Positions 15,802 through 23,125 of a stretch of DNA of 34,505 nucleotides are shown piece after piece. Origin of the DNA: an uncultured Clostridia bacterium (GTDB lineage Bacteria > Bacillota > Clostridia > UBA1381). A model generated the notes under the pieces. The model was given only the letters and a program-made list of their open reading frames with translations. It had not been told where the DNA came from and did not search any database. A program made the translations under genes and the position numbers. Location: positions 1-34,505 of the forward strand of contig CAKSRS010000025.1 of the NCBI GenBank assembly GCA_934487205.1, read 5' to 3'. Each line of letters opens with the position of its first letter. The stretch's first letter is position 1.

Positions 15802-16005
15802 TTACTCTCCGTCGACTTCAAAATCCTTTTTTTCGCCGTTCATCAGCACCGAGACTTTTTTCTCGGCGGTGTCAAGCATTTTATTGCACTCTTTCGACAG
15901 CTTTATACCCTTTTCAAACAGCTCCAAACTCTCGTCAAGAGTTGTATCGCCGCTCTCCAGTTTCGCTACAATGGACTCCAGTTCCTTTATCGATTTTTCA
16001 AACAT
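15802..16005 (-). CDS. xseB: Exodeoxyribonuclease VII small subunit
   Basis: A 67-residue helical protein (FEKSIKELESIVAKLESGDTTLDESLELFEKGIKL) that matches XseB along its full length. Several copies wrap around XseA to form the exonuclease that degrades single-stranded DNA. The start overlaps the last 8 nt of xseA, giving translational coupling. Confidence 0.95.
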   Translation of the reverse strand: MFEKSIKELESIVAKLESGDTTLDESLELFEKGIKLSKECNKMLDTAEKKVSVLMNGEKKDFEVDGE

Positions 16006-17191
16006 ATTTATTCTCCTTTACCGTGCATTTACATTCGCCGTCCGCAAGGCGCAGCGCAAAATCCGTGCCTTCCGCCAAATCCCGCACCGTGCGGATAACA
16101 TTTCCCTCGGCATTTTCCGCTATGGAATAACCTCTGCCGAGCACCGACAGCGGCGACAGCGCGTCCAGCTTTGCCGCCAGCTGCGACATGATCTTTGCTT
16201 TTTCCGACAGCGTCAGCCGGAAGGATTTTTCCGCCTGCTTTATAAGTCCGTCCAGCCTTTGACGGCTGTCGTCTATACGGCTTTGCGGTGTGCGCAGCTG
16301 CAGCTTTTCCACATACAGCCGTTTATTTTTTATAAAATTAACCTCCGCCGTGCGCAGACGTCCCGACAGCACCGAAATTCTGCTCATCAGCTCCGTCTGG
16401 GACGGTACCGCAATCTCCGCCGCCGCCGACGGCGTAGGTGCACGCAAATCCGCCGCAAAATCGGCTATTGTGAAGTCGGTCTCGTGCCCGACCGCCGATA
16501 TTATCGGAATTTCCGACGCGTAAATCGCACGCGCAACACATTCCTCATTAAACGCCCACAAATCCTCTATTGAGCCGCCGCCGCGCCCCACAATCAGCGT
16601 GTCGCACAGCTTGTGCTCATTAAAATATTCAATCGCCTCGACGATATTCTCCTTCGCGCCCGCGCCCTGAACAAGCGATGGGTAAATTATAATCTCGCAG
16701 TACGGATACCGCCGCGTAATTACATTAATTATATCGCGCACCGCCGCGCCCGTCGTCGCCGTGACAACGCCCACGCGCTCCGGATACTGCGGAATCGGCT
16801 TTTTTTTGCTTTCGTCAAACAATCCCTCCGCCGCAAGCCGCTTTTTCAGCTGCTCATACGCAACGTAAAGCTCGCCCACGCCGTCCGGCGTCATTTCGTT
16901 TATATAAAGCTGATACGTGCCGCTCTGCTCATAAACGCCTATCCGACCGCGCGCAAGAACCTTCATTCCGTCCTCCGGCGAGAATGTCAGCCCCATCGCC
17001 GCGCTCTTGAACATGACCGCCTTTAACACGCCGCCGTCATCTTTAAGCGTTATATACAGATGCCCCGAATAATGCCGTTTGAAATTTGAAATTTCGCCCT
17101 TTATCCATATATCGTTAAGCGCCGTCTGCCCCTCAACCACGCGTTTCATGTACGCATTCAGCTGAGTTACGGTTGCCGTTAACGGTTCCAT
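15998..17191 (-). CDS. xseA: Exodeoxyribonuclease VII large subunit
   Basis: A 397-residue catalytic subunit with an N-terminal OB fold (about 1-100: TATVTQLNAYMKRV, then WIKGEISNFKRHYSGHLYITLKD), the catalytic domain (VGVVTATTGAAVRDI, then DTLIVGRGGGSIEDLWAFNEE and VGHETDFTIAD) and a C-terminal coiled coil. It acts on single-stranded DNA in both directions in repair. I chose the ATG at 17191 because of AAGGAG nine bases upstream; a TTG at 17200 is in frame. It overlaps the upstream gene by 13 nt. Confidence 0.95.
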   Translation of the reverse strand: MEPLTATVTQLNAYMKRVVEGQTALNDIWIKGEISNFKRHYSGHLYITLKDDGGVLKAVMFKSAAMGLTFSPEDGMKVLARGRIGVYEQSGTYQLYINEMTPDGVGELYVAYEQLKKRLAAEGLFDESKKKPIPQYPERVGVVTATTGAAVRDIINVITRRYPYCEIIIYPSLVQGAGAKENIVEAIEYFNEHKLCDTLIVGRGGGSIEDLWAFNEECVARAIYASEIPIISAVGHETDFTIADFAADLRAPTPSAAAEIAVPSQTELMSRISVLSGRLRTAEVNFIKNKRLYVEKLQLRTPQSRIDDSRQRLDGLIKQAEKSFRLTLSEKAKIMSQLAAKLDALSPLSVLGRGYSIAENAEGNVIRTVRDLAEGTDFALRLADGECKCTVKENKYV

Positions 17192-18099
17192 TTTTCCCAA
17201 CTCCTTTTCGCAAGCTCGGCTATGCCGACCGCGTTATCACTCGATAATTCCCCCGACGCAAAATATGTCTGCGCCGCGATATTTTCCGCAAAACACTGCC
17301 GCAAATACGTATTCGACGCAACTCCGCCGACAAACAGCACCCGCTCCGGCTTACCGTAATTTATCGCCGCGGCAAGGCTTTTTCCGATGAATGCAAGCGC
17401 CGACCGCGCTATCTTTGCATTATCCTCCGCGCCGATTTTTTCCGACAGCTTATTCTCCATGCCCGAAAAATTGATATATCCCTCCGAAACCGAGGTTTTA
17501 AGCGGAATTTCCTTGTCCGCCGTCATGCTCAGCGCGTCAAATTCGCGCCCGCACGGGAATTTCATACCCATTTTTACGCCCAGTCGGTCTATCAGCTGTC
17601 CCGCCGAAATATCCTTCGTTCCGCCGACAATCTCCGCGTCAAATCCGCTGCCGTTATATCGGCAATTTAAAATTTCGGTCGTACCGCCCGAGATATGCAC
17701 CGCCGTAAATTCGCCTTCCAGAAGTTCGCGGCACCCCGCCGATACAATACCCGCCATGATATGCCCGTCCTGATGCGAAAACCGAAACAGCGGCACGCCG
17801 AGAGTTTTCGCCGCCGTGCGCGCAAAGCTCTCGCCGACCACAAACACAGGCATATACGAGCCTTCCACGCTCCGCGGCCGGGTGGAAACACCGACTGCCG
17901 CTGTCTTTGTCAAATCCGCGCCGATACTTTCGTAAAGCCGCGGCAACTCTTTAAGATGTACAAACACGCCGTCCGATTGACGTATTCCCCGCTCGCCTTC
18001 CTTGACATCAATGATTTTCCGCACCGATATGTTTTCGTCACCGCAGACGGCGGCAGAGGTCGTGTAGTTCGACGTATCTATCCCCAAAAACAGGCTCAT
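17179..18099 (-). CDS. TsaD/Kae1-like protein (Gcp paralogue)
   Basis: A 306-residue ASKHA-fold protein related to TsaD, the tRNA t6A enzyme, but shorter (TsaD is usually about 335-345). An ATPase-like N-terminus (GIDTSNYTTSAAV) is followed by the metal-binding HQDGH at residues 109-113 (HxxxH), VHISGGTTEI, LDRLG-like IDRLGVKMG, LFVGGVASNTYLR and the terminal SSDNAVGIAELA. The region after the HxxxH departs from true TsaD. In many Clostridia such a paralogue sits between nusB and xseA, while genuine tsaD lies elsewhere with tsaB and tsaE. The function is unknown. The start overlaps the nusB stop by 4 nt. Confidence 0.85.
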   Translation of the reverse strand: MSLFLGIDTSNYTTSAAVCGDENISVRKIIDVKEGERGIRQSDGVFVHLKELPRLYESIGADLTKTAAVGVSTRPRSVEGSYMPVFVVGESFARTAAKTLGVPLFRFSHQDGHIMAGIVSAGCRELLEGEFTAVHISGGTTEILNCRYNGSGFDAEIVGGTKDISAGQLIDRLGVKMGMKFPCGREFDALSMTADKEIPLKTSVSEGYINFSGMENKLSEKIGAEDNAKIARSALAFIGKSLAAAINYGKPERVLFVGGVASNTYLRQCFAENIAAQTYFASGELSSDNAVGIAELAKRSWEKWNR

Positions 18100-18506
18100 T
18101 TTTTTACCACTCCGGCAAGGACGCCGTTCACAAATGCCGACGAATCCGGCTCGTCAAACTTTTTCGCCAGTTCCAGCGCCTCATTTATCGCAACCTTTTC
18201 CGGCACGTCCTCAACATATCGGATTTCGTAAATCGCCAGCAACAGCACCGACCGCGCTACTTTGGAAATGCGCTCGAGCCGCCAGCCGTTTGCAAGATTT
18301 TTGCGGATTTCGTCCAAAAGCTCGTCCTCATGCGCCATTACGCCCGTGACAACGCCCTGTATATACGGCATCGACGTTACGCTTGCCGGACACTCGTTCA
18401 TGAGCTCGTCAAACAAAAAATCAAGCTCGTCTTTATGCTGATTAATCTCGAATATCAGCTTGAACGCCTCGCATCTTGCCTCACTTCTTGAAAGTTTTTT
18501 TCTCAT
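18096..18506 (-). CDS. nusB: Transcription antitermination factor NusB
   Basis: A 136-residue all-helical protein (MRKKLSRSEARCEAFKLIFEI, then ILLAIYEIRY-type LLAIYEIRYVEDVPEKVAINEALELAKKF in two blocks, and FVNGVLAGV) that joins NusE at boxA RNA in rRNA antitermination. I chose the ATG at 18506 because AGAGG lies 8 nt upstream and the N-terminus then matches the family. An ATG at 18530 would add 8 residues. It leads the xse-ispA operon. Confidence 0.94.
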   Translation of the reverse strand: MRKKLSRSEARCEAFKLIFEINQHKDELDFLFDELMNECPASVTSMPYIQGVVTGVMAHEDELLDEIRKNLANGWRLERISKVARSVLLLAIYEIRYVEDVPEKVAINEALELAKKFDEPDSSAFVNGVLAGVVKK

Positions 18507-18548
18507 CGTTAAATCCTCTCGTATATCCATTTAATTACATTCCCCTTT

Positions 18549-18577
18549 ATTATACCCTTTTTTACCTAAAATTGCAA
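18549..18577 (-). promoter_or_regulatory. Promoter of the nusB operon
   Basis: On the minus strand TTGCAA (18572-18577) and TATAAT (18549-18554) are 17 bp apart, about 43 nt before the chosen nusB start. Confidence 0.78.
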
Positions 18578-18596
18578 GCTATTACGCAAATAATTA

Positions 18597-18625
18597 TTGA
18601 CTATCGGGGTAAAATATGTTAAGAT
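18597..18625 (+). promoter_or_regulatory. Promoter of the CaCA antiporter gene
   Basis: TTGACT (18597-18602) and TAAGAT (18620-18625) are 17 bp apart. They are divergent from the nusB promoter and about 25 nt before the antiporter start. Confidence 0.75.
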
Positions 18626-18649
18626 TATGCTACCGGACGGAGGATTTTT

Positions 18650-19597
18650 ATGAACACCTTAACCGTGATTATACTTTTGGCCATCGGACTGATACTTATT
18701 ATAAAAGGCGGCGACCTTTTCGTTGGCGCGTCGACATGGTTTGCGGAGGCTTTCGGTCTGCCGAAAATGCTCGTCGGCGCGACAATTGTCAGCTTTGCAA
18801 CCACACTTCCGGAACTTTTGGTTTCGGGTTTCGCGGCGGCAAAGGGGAAATCCCTCATGGCGGCGGCAAACGCCGTCGGCTCGGTCAACGCCAACCTCGG
18901 TCTTATCCTCGGTTTATCCGCGATACTCCTGCCCGCCGCGGTCAGGTACGGCGAATTTGCCTTTAAGGGGATTTTAATGGCGGTCGTTTGCGGCATTTTG
19001 TGGCTCTTTTCCGCCGACGGACAAATCGGCTACGCGGCGGATATAATTCTGCTCTTGCTTTTCGCCGTATTCATGGTGGAAAACATCGCCGCCGCAAAAA
19101 GACAAACCGTCGGCACTTCACGCCCAGAGATACAAAAATCCGAACTTTGGCGCAATATTGCATTATTTGCCGTCGGAATGGGCGGGGTCGTAATCGGTGC
19201 GGATATGCTCGTCGACAACGGCAGCGAACTGGCAAGGCGGCTCGGCGTTTCGGAAGGCATTATCGGCGTGACGATAATCGCGGTGGGGACTTCCCTGCCC
19301 GAACTCGTTACGGCTGTCACTGCCGCGGCGAAAAAACAGCCGTCCCTATCGGTGGGGAACATCATCGGCGCGAATATTATAGATCTATCGGTCATTCTGC
19401 CGGTTTGCTCCCTTATATCCGGCGGTATGACGCCCGTTGAGCCGCAGACATACGCGCTCGACCTGCCCGTGTGTTTCGGGCTTACCGCCCTGTCTGTGCT
19501 GCCGCCGCTTTTTTTGAAAAAGCTGTCGCGCACACAGGGGATAATTTTACTTTTGATATATATTTGTTACATTTCTTATATATGTATAAAACCATAA
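18650..19597 (+). CDS. Calcium/sodium antiporter (CaCA family, YrbG-like)
   Basis: A 315-residue protein of about ten membrane helices. The two inverted alpha-repeats of the CaCA family are clear: alpha-1 GATIVSFATTLPELLVSG (43-60) and alpha-2 GVTIIAVGTSLPELVTA (about 206-222), each carrying the ion-binding Glu of the TLPE/SLPE motif. The segment after alpha-1 reads GSVNANLGLILG rather than the usual GNxxGSNxxNxxxVLG form, but the alpha-2 copy (GNIIGANIIDLSVIL) is near normal. It would export Ca2+ in exchange for Na+ or H+. An AGGA ribosome site precedes the ATG. Confidence 0.93.
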   Translation: MNTLTVIILLAIGLILIIKGGDLFVGASTWFAEAFGLPKMLVGATIVSFATTLPELLVSGFAAAKGKSLMAAANAVGSVNANLGLILGLSAILLPAAVRYGEFAFKGILMAVVCGILWLFSADGQIGYAADIILLLLFAVFMVENIAAAKRQTVGTSRPEIQKSELWRNIALFAVGMGGVVIGADMLVDNGSELARRLGVSEGIIGVTIIAVGTSLPELVTAVTAAAKKQPSLSVGNIIGANIIDLSVILPVCSLISGGMTPVEPQTYALDLPVCFGLTALSVLPPLFLKKLSRTQGIILLLIYICYISYICIKP

Positions 19598-19662
19598 CAG
19601 GGAATTAATTGCCCGTGCGGAATTTTCCTCGTCTTCTTCGGAAACGCACAAGGGCGAAAAAA

Positions 19663-19694
19663 TCTCTTATCATTTTTTCTCTGCGGATAAGAGA
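19663..19694. other. Hairpin between the antiporter and DJ-1 genes
   Basis: TCTCTTATC (19663-19671) pairs with GATAAGAGA (19686-19694) around a 14-nt T-rich loop. There is no U tract after the stem, so it is not a standard terminator. It could be a weak attenuator or an mRNA-processing structure between two plus-strand genes. Confidence 0.55.
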
Positions 19695-19743
19695 AATTTC
19701 ATTATTATATATGCCGGCGCAGAGCGGCGGAATGGAGATTTTT

Positions 19744-20277
19744 ATGATTTACGTACTTTTAACCGACGGATTTGAGGATATCGAAGCGCTTGCCGTTGTT
19801 GACATTCTGCGGCGCGCCGAACTGGACGTAAAAACGGTGGGCGTCGGCGGCAAAAACATCGTTTCGGCGCACAGCGTAACCGTTGTGTGCGATGAGCTTA
19901 TCGACGAACTGAACGTCGCCGAAATGGATATGCTGATTCTGCCCGGCGGGCCCGGCCACACCGATTTGGACGCGTCCGAAAAGGTGCATTCGCTCATACG
20001 CTATGCTCACGAACACGATAAATTCATCGCCGCAATCTGCGCCGCGCCGTCTATTATAGGGAAAATGGGACTATTGAAGGGCAAAAACTACACCTGTTAT
20101 CCCGGCTTTGAAGATAAGGTTATCGGCGGCATACATTCGGACGGCAATGTCGCCGCCGATGGGAAAATTATTACCGGAAAAGGTCCCGGCGCGGCTTGCG
20201 ATTTCGGATTTAAAATCGTGGAAATCTTCCGCGGCAAAATCGTGGCTGATGACCTTAAGGCGCAAATGCAATTTTAG
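19744..20277 (+). CDS. DJ-1/PfpI family protein
   Basis: A 177-residue protein of the DJ-1 group with a nucleophilic Cys99 in AICAAP and the partner Glu11 in DGFEDIEA. Family members include deglycases and glyoxalase-like enzymes, redox-stress proteins and chaperones; the exact activity is unknown. I chose the ATG at 19744 after GGAG. The longer open frame upstream covers the intergenic hairpin and has no ribosome site. Confidence 0.92.
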   Translation: MIYVLLTDGFEDIEALAVVDILRRAELDVKTVGVGGKNIVSAHSVTVVCDELIDELNVAEMDMLILPGGPGHTDLDASEKVHSLIRYAHEHDKFIAAICAAPSIIGKMGLLKGKNYTCYPGFEDKVIGGIHSDGNVAADGKIITGKGPGAACDFGFKIVEIFRGKIVADDLKAQMQF

Positions 20278-20282
20278 CAAAT

Positions 20283-20315
20283 AAAAAGACAAGCACCGAT
20301 TTGCTTGTCTTTTTT
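20283..20315 (+). terminator. Terminator after the DJ-1 gene
   Basis: AAAAAGACAAGCA (20283-20295) pairs with TGCTTGTCTTTTT (20302-20314), with a T run to 20315, starting 6 nt after the stop codon. Confidence 0.92.
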
Positions 20316-20379
20316 ATGCAATTTGCGCCGCTGTGCTGTTTTCATCAAACATAAGCGGTGAGTTACGGGTATTATGACA

Positions 20380-20424
20380 CATTTTTGACTACCGAAATAG
20401 CCAAAAATGACCGTAATTGAACGG
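20380..20424. other. Two small intergenic hairpins
   Basis: CATTTTTGACTA (20380-20391) pairs with TAGCCAAAAATG (20398-20409) with one mismatch. CCGT (20411-20414) and ACGG (20421-20424) form a second small stem. No gene is visible in 20316-20606. Confidence 0.5.
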
Positions 20425-20446
20425 AAAAGCCGAAATGATGGGTGCT

Positions 20447-20525
20447 CGCAAAAAGGTGGTAGCGACCGTGAGTCGTTGTGAGTGCGCTTGCAAGCGAACA
20501 GGCGAGCCGAGCGTGCCTTTTTGCG
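20447..20525. repeat. Structured intergenic element with 10-bp inverted ends
   Basis: CGCAAAAAGG (20447-20456) and CCTTTTTGCG (20516-20525) are perfect inverted repeats around 59 nt. These 59 nt contain the perfect palindrome CGCTTGCAAGCG (20485-20496) and several GTGAG/GCGAG-like motifs. It has no coding sense. It may be a small MITE or a folded RNA. Confidence 0.6.
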
Positions 20526-20566
20526 ATAAAGGAAGAGCAGCGGCATGAGCGAACTCTGTTTTTTAC

Positions 20567-20603
20567 AAAAAAAAACAGAGCAAGCGATATAGAGCTTGCT
20601 CTG
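20567..20603 (-). terminator. Terminator of tRNA-Leu
   Basis: CAGAGCAAGC (20576-20585) pairs with GCTTGCTCTG (20594-20603). On the minus strand it is followed by nine U residues (the A run 20567-20575). A competing stem with CTCTG at 20554-20558 flanks the same run. Confidence 0.88.
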
Positions 20604-20606
20604 ACG

Positions 20607-20693
20607 TGGTGCCGATGGTGGGGGTCGAACCCACACGGTATCGCTACCACGGGATTTTGAGTCCCGCGCGTCTGCCAATTCCACCACATCGGC
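20607..20693 (-). tRNA. tRNA-Leu (anticodon CAA)
   Basis: An 87-nt class II tRNA with encoded CCA. The acceptor stem GCCGATG (20693-20687) pairs with CATCGGC (20617-20611), followed by discriminator A and CCA (20609-20607). The anticodon loop is CTCAAAA with anticodon CAA at 20659-20657. A long variable arm (TGGTAGCGATACCG) and a T loop GGTTCGACCC are present. It reads UUG codons. Confidence 0.95.
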
Positions 20694-20783
20694 TTATACA
20701 AAACATGAATTTATTATACAACATTTTCCGTCGTTTGTCAATCATTTTTTTCATTTTGTCTCTATTTTATTTATTTACCTCCG

Positions 20784-20827
20784 AAATTGTTACAATTATT
20801 TTTAATTTTCTTGTAACATCGTAACAA
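20784..20827. promoter_or_regulatory. Cluster of TTGTTAC/GTAACAA inverted sites upstream of the NlpC/P60 gene
   Basis: The palindrome AATTGTTACAATT (about 20785-20797) and the imperfect inverted pair TTGTAAC, 3 bp, GTAACAA (20811-20827) lie about 140-180 nt before the promoter. TGTTAC half-sites resemble WalR boxes, but the spacing is not the WalR one. The remainder of 20694-20960 is A/T-rich without genes. Confidence 0.4.
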
Positions 20828-20962
20828 TTCAGCTTATTTTTTATAATTTTTAAAAAAATTTTTTTATTTTTTTGTTTTTGTGTTTTTCGCATAGCAGCGC
20901 CGTTTTTGGTGCATTTAATAATAACAAATTGTTTCAAAATTGTAAAAATTTATTAAAAATGT

Positions 20963-20991
20963 TTGACAAATTGTTATTTTTAGTGTATAAT
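20963..20991 (+). promoter_or_regulatory. Consensus promoter of the NlpC/P60 gene
   Basis: TTGACA (20963-20968) and TATAAT (20986-20991) are 17 bp apart, an exact consensus, about 40 nt before the start codon. This suggests strong expression. Confidence 0.92.
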
Positions 20992-21030
20992 AATTTTGTA
21001 ACATTTCAGAAACAATTTAGGAGGATTAGC

Positions 21031-22395
21031 ATGGGGAACTTAAAACACACGATGGCGGCGCTGCTTGCCGTATCGTTGGTGGGTTCGCTGGCGACCGTAC
21101 AGGCTCTGAACCTTTCGGCGGTACGCGCGAATAAGCTTACTCAGAAAATAGAGACGGTTGACGCCTCACCGGCAGTTCTTACGGGTGACGGCGAAGGCGA
21201 AACAGCAGACGTAACCGTCGCTGCAGCACCGGCAACGGATATTGCTGTAGGCGATGACGCATATATTCTTACATCGGGCGGGAGCATTAATCTCCGCGCC
21301 GCAGCAGATACGGAGAGCACAATTTTGGACGTTCTTTCCGTCGGAACAACCGTCAAGGTATTGGATGAATACGAGGACTGGCTGAAAGTTCAGGCAGGCG
21401 ACTACACAGGTTATGTCAAGGCGGAATATGTCAGCAAGGACACAGAGCGCGTGAACGAAATCATGCTCACCACAACGATGTACCGCATGGGCACCGCCGA
21501 CCAAAGCATTAACGTACGCACACAAGCCAACGACAACGCACTTATTTTGGCACAGGTTGCCATGGGTTCATGGGTGACCATTCTGGAAGAACCGTGCGAC
21601 GGCTGGTTCAAGGTATATTACGGCGATGATTACGACATAGGCTATGTTTCGGCAGAATACATCACCGTCGGCGAGATGGTTAAGCGCAGCGAAGTAAACA
21701 CCGCGCGTAACAACCGCATTGCGGCAATTGCCAAGAATGCAAAAATCAAGACATCGGACACCGCTATAGCCGTCAAGATTATGCCGGACGACAACAGCGA
21801 CACGCTCACAACTCTTGCGAACAATGCAAATTGCAAAATATTAAGCGGCGGCACGAACTGGACAAAAATTATCGTCTCCGCCACAAATGAAATAGGATAC
21901 GTAAAAACAGCCAATGTTTCGGCAATTGTTGAGGAAAAGAAGGTAGAAACAAAGACATCGGCGGCAAGCAGCAAGACCGATTCGAAATCCTCGGCTCAGA
22001 CAAAGTCTGCCGCAGCACCCGCATCGGGCAGCGGCTCAAAACTTGTTGCAGAGGCGGCAAAATATCTCGGCACAAAATACGTTTACGGCGGCACTTCGCC
22101 GTCCGGATTTGACTGCTCCGGACTTGTTCAATATTGCGCACGCAATCTCGGCGTATCATTGAACCGCTCCGCCGCGGCACAGTATTCAAACGGTGTTGCC
22201 GTTTCCCGCGATAATCTGCAGGCGGGCGATTTGATATTCTTCTCCAGAGGTGGCGGAAGAATTTCACACGTTGTTATCTACGCCGGAAACGGTCAGGTTA
22301 TTCACTCACCCCACACCGGCAAAACCGTATCCTATCAATCGCTCAGCTCAATTTGCCAGTACAGCAAGTATGTCGGCGCAAGACGAGTTATGTAA
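21031..22395 (+). CDS. Secreted SH3-domain NlpC/P60 peptidoglycan hydrolase
   Basis: A 454-residue secreted protein. A signal peptide (residues 1 to about 25, KHTMAALLAVSLVGSLATVQA) is followed by three SH3b repeats (about 85-150, 155-215 and 240-300, each with a GSI/SINxRxxA or xVKIMP-like start). A Ser/Lys/Ala-rich linker and the C-terminal NlpC/P60 domain follow. The catalytic Cys362 is in FDCSGL, His413 is in ISHVVIY and the third polar residue is His425. Such enzymes cut the gamma-D-Glu to diamino-acid bond of stem peptides. The start at 21031 follows AGGAGG, and the longer open frame upstream crosses the promoter. Confidence 0.96.
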   Translation: MGNLKHTMAALLAVSLVGSLATVQALNLSAVRANKLTQKIETVDASPAVLTGDGEGETADVTVAAAPATDIAVGDDAYILTSGGSINLRAAADTESTILDVLSVGTTVKVLDEYEDWLKVQAGDYTGYVKAEYVSKDTERVNEIMLTTTMYRMGTADQSINVRTQANDNALILAQVAMGSWVTILEEPCDGWFKVYYGDDYDIGYVSAEYITVGEMVKRSEVNTARNNRIAAIAKNAKIKTSDTAIAVKIMPDDNSDTLTTLANNANCKILSGGTNWTKIIVSATNEIGYVKTANVSAIVEEKKVETKTSAASSKTDSKSSAQTKSAAAPASGSGSKLVAEAAKYLGTKYVYGGTSPSGFDCSGLVQYCARNLGVSLNRSAAAQYSNGVAVSRDNLQAGDLIFFSRGGGRISHVVIYAGNGQVIHSPHTGKTVSYQSLSSICQYSKYVGARRVM

Positions 22396-22407
22396 CAGAA
22401 AATACAC

Positions 22408-22444
22408 ACCCGCGCATATCACTTCGATATGTGCGGGTTTTTTT
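22408..22444 (+). terminator. Terminator after the NlpC/P60 gene
   Basis: ACCCGCGCATATC (22408-22420) pairs with GATATGTGCGGGT (22426-22438), allowing one mismatched pair, followed by a run of T to 22444. Confidence 0.92.
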
Positions 22445-22447
22445 ATT

Positions 22448-22480
22448 AAAAAAATTCCGTAAGAGGTTAATCTTACGGAA
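22448..22480 (-). terminator. Terminator of the convergent GNAT gene
   Basis: TTCCGTAAGA (22455-22464) pairs with TCTTACGGAA (22471-22480). On the minus strand it is followed by seven U residues (the A run 22448-22454). Confidence 0.9.
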
Positions 22481-22487
22481 AATTATC

Positions 22488-22973
22488 TCATACCATTTCA
22501 TACGCAATGCGCGTTGTGCCGTCCTTCTGATAAATAATGCCGCAGCGGCAAAAACCGTTTTTCTCGATTTTATGCTGCATCACTTTATTATCCGCATGCG
22601 TATCTATCCTCAAATGTCCGATTACATTTTTGCAAAAATTCAGCACATCTTCAAATATTCCGCGCACCGTTCCGTCGCTTGCGATGCGGTGTATCGTCCC
22701 GTACCGCTCGTCCGACAGCCACGCGCCGTCCTCTATCACGCCATACGTTTCGTCCTCGCCCAATATGAACGCAAACACGCCGCAAATGCGTCCGTCCGCG
22801 CAGACCGCATACAAATTTCCGTCCGCAATATCCGCGCAGAGCAGCTCTTCCTCCGGATAATTATCGCCCCACTGCGTCGGATTTCCCGTCTCCGCCATAA
22901 ACCGCCGCGCTCTTGCATACACCTTCATTATCTCCGGCAAATCTTCCTCCGCCGCTTTTTTTATTTCGCTCAT
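22488..22973 (-). CDS. GNAT family N-acetyltransferase
   Basis: A 161-residue GNAT protein (SEIKKAAEEDLPEIMKVYARARRFM, then YPEEELLCADIADGNLYAVCADGRICGVFAFI, then RIASDGTVRGIFEDVLNF and HADNKVMQHKIEKNGF). The acetyl-CoA loop is SDGTVRGIF, lacking the usual RxxGxG glycines, a variant seen in this subgroup. The substrate is unknown. I chose the ATG at 22973; earlier in-frame starts at 23003 and 23015 overlap the promoter. Confidence 0.88.
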   Translation of the reverse strand: MSEIKKAAEEDLPEIMKVYARARRFMAETGNPTQWGDNYPEEELLCADIADGNLYAVCADGRICGVFAFILGEDETYGVIEDGAWLSDERYGTIHRIASDGTVRGIFEDVLNFCKNVIGHLRIDTHADNKVMQHKIEKNGFCRCGIIYQKDGTTRIAYEMV

Positions 22974-23005
22974 TTTTCCACTCTTTCCTTTTCGTTTTAC
23001 CATAT

Positions 23006-23034
23006 ATAATACCACAGCTTCCGCAAGAAATCAA
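23006..23034 (-). promoter_or_regulatory. Promoter of the GNAT gene
   Basis: On the minus strand TTGATT (23029-23034) and TATTAT (23006-23011) are 17 bp apart, about 33 nt before the start codon. Confidence 0.6.
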
Positions 23035-23073
23035 CAATAACTTCGGAACCCGAGACACCTTTTAACTTCATCC

Positions 23074-23118
23074 AAAAACAAAGGCTGTTTAAAAAGCCGA
23101 TTGACTCTTTAAACAGCC
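23074..23118 (-). terminator. Terminator of the hydrogenase operon
   Basis: GGCTGTTTAAA (23083-23093) pairs with TTTAAACAGCC (23108-23118). On the minus strand it is followed by TTTGTTTTT (23074-23082). It lies 7 nt beyond the hydA stop. Confidence 0.9.
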
Positions 23119-23125
23119 CTTTTCA

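Noticed and set aside
20274..20701. Minus-strand open frames of 137 and 109 residues
   Set aside because: They run straight through tRNA-Leu and its terminator, with no ribosome site or family motif.
20872..21030. N-terminal extension of the NlpC/P60 protein
   Set aside because: It covers the consensus promoter. The AGGAGG site and signal peptide mark the start at 21031.
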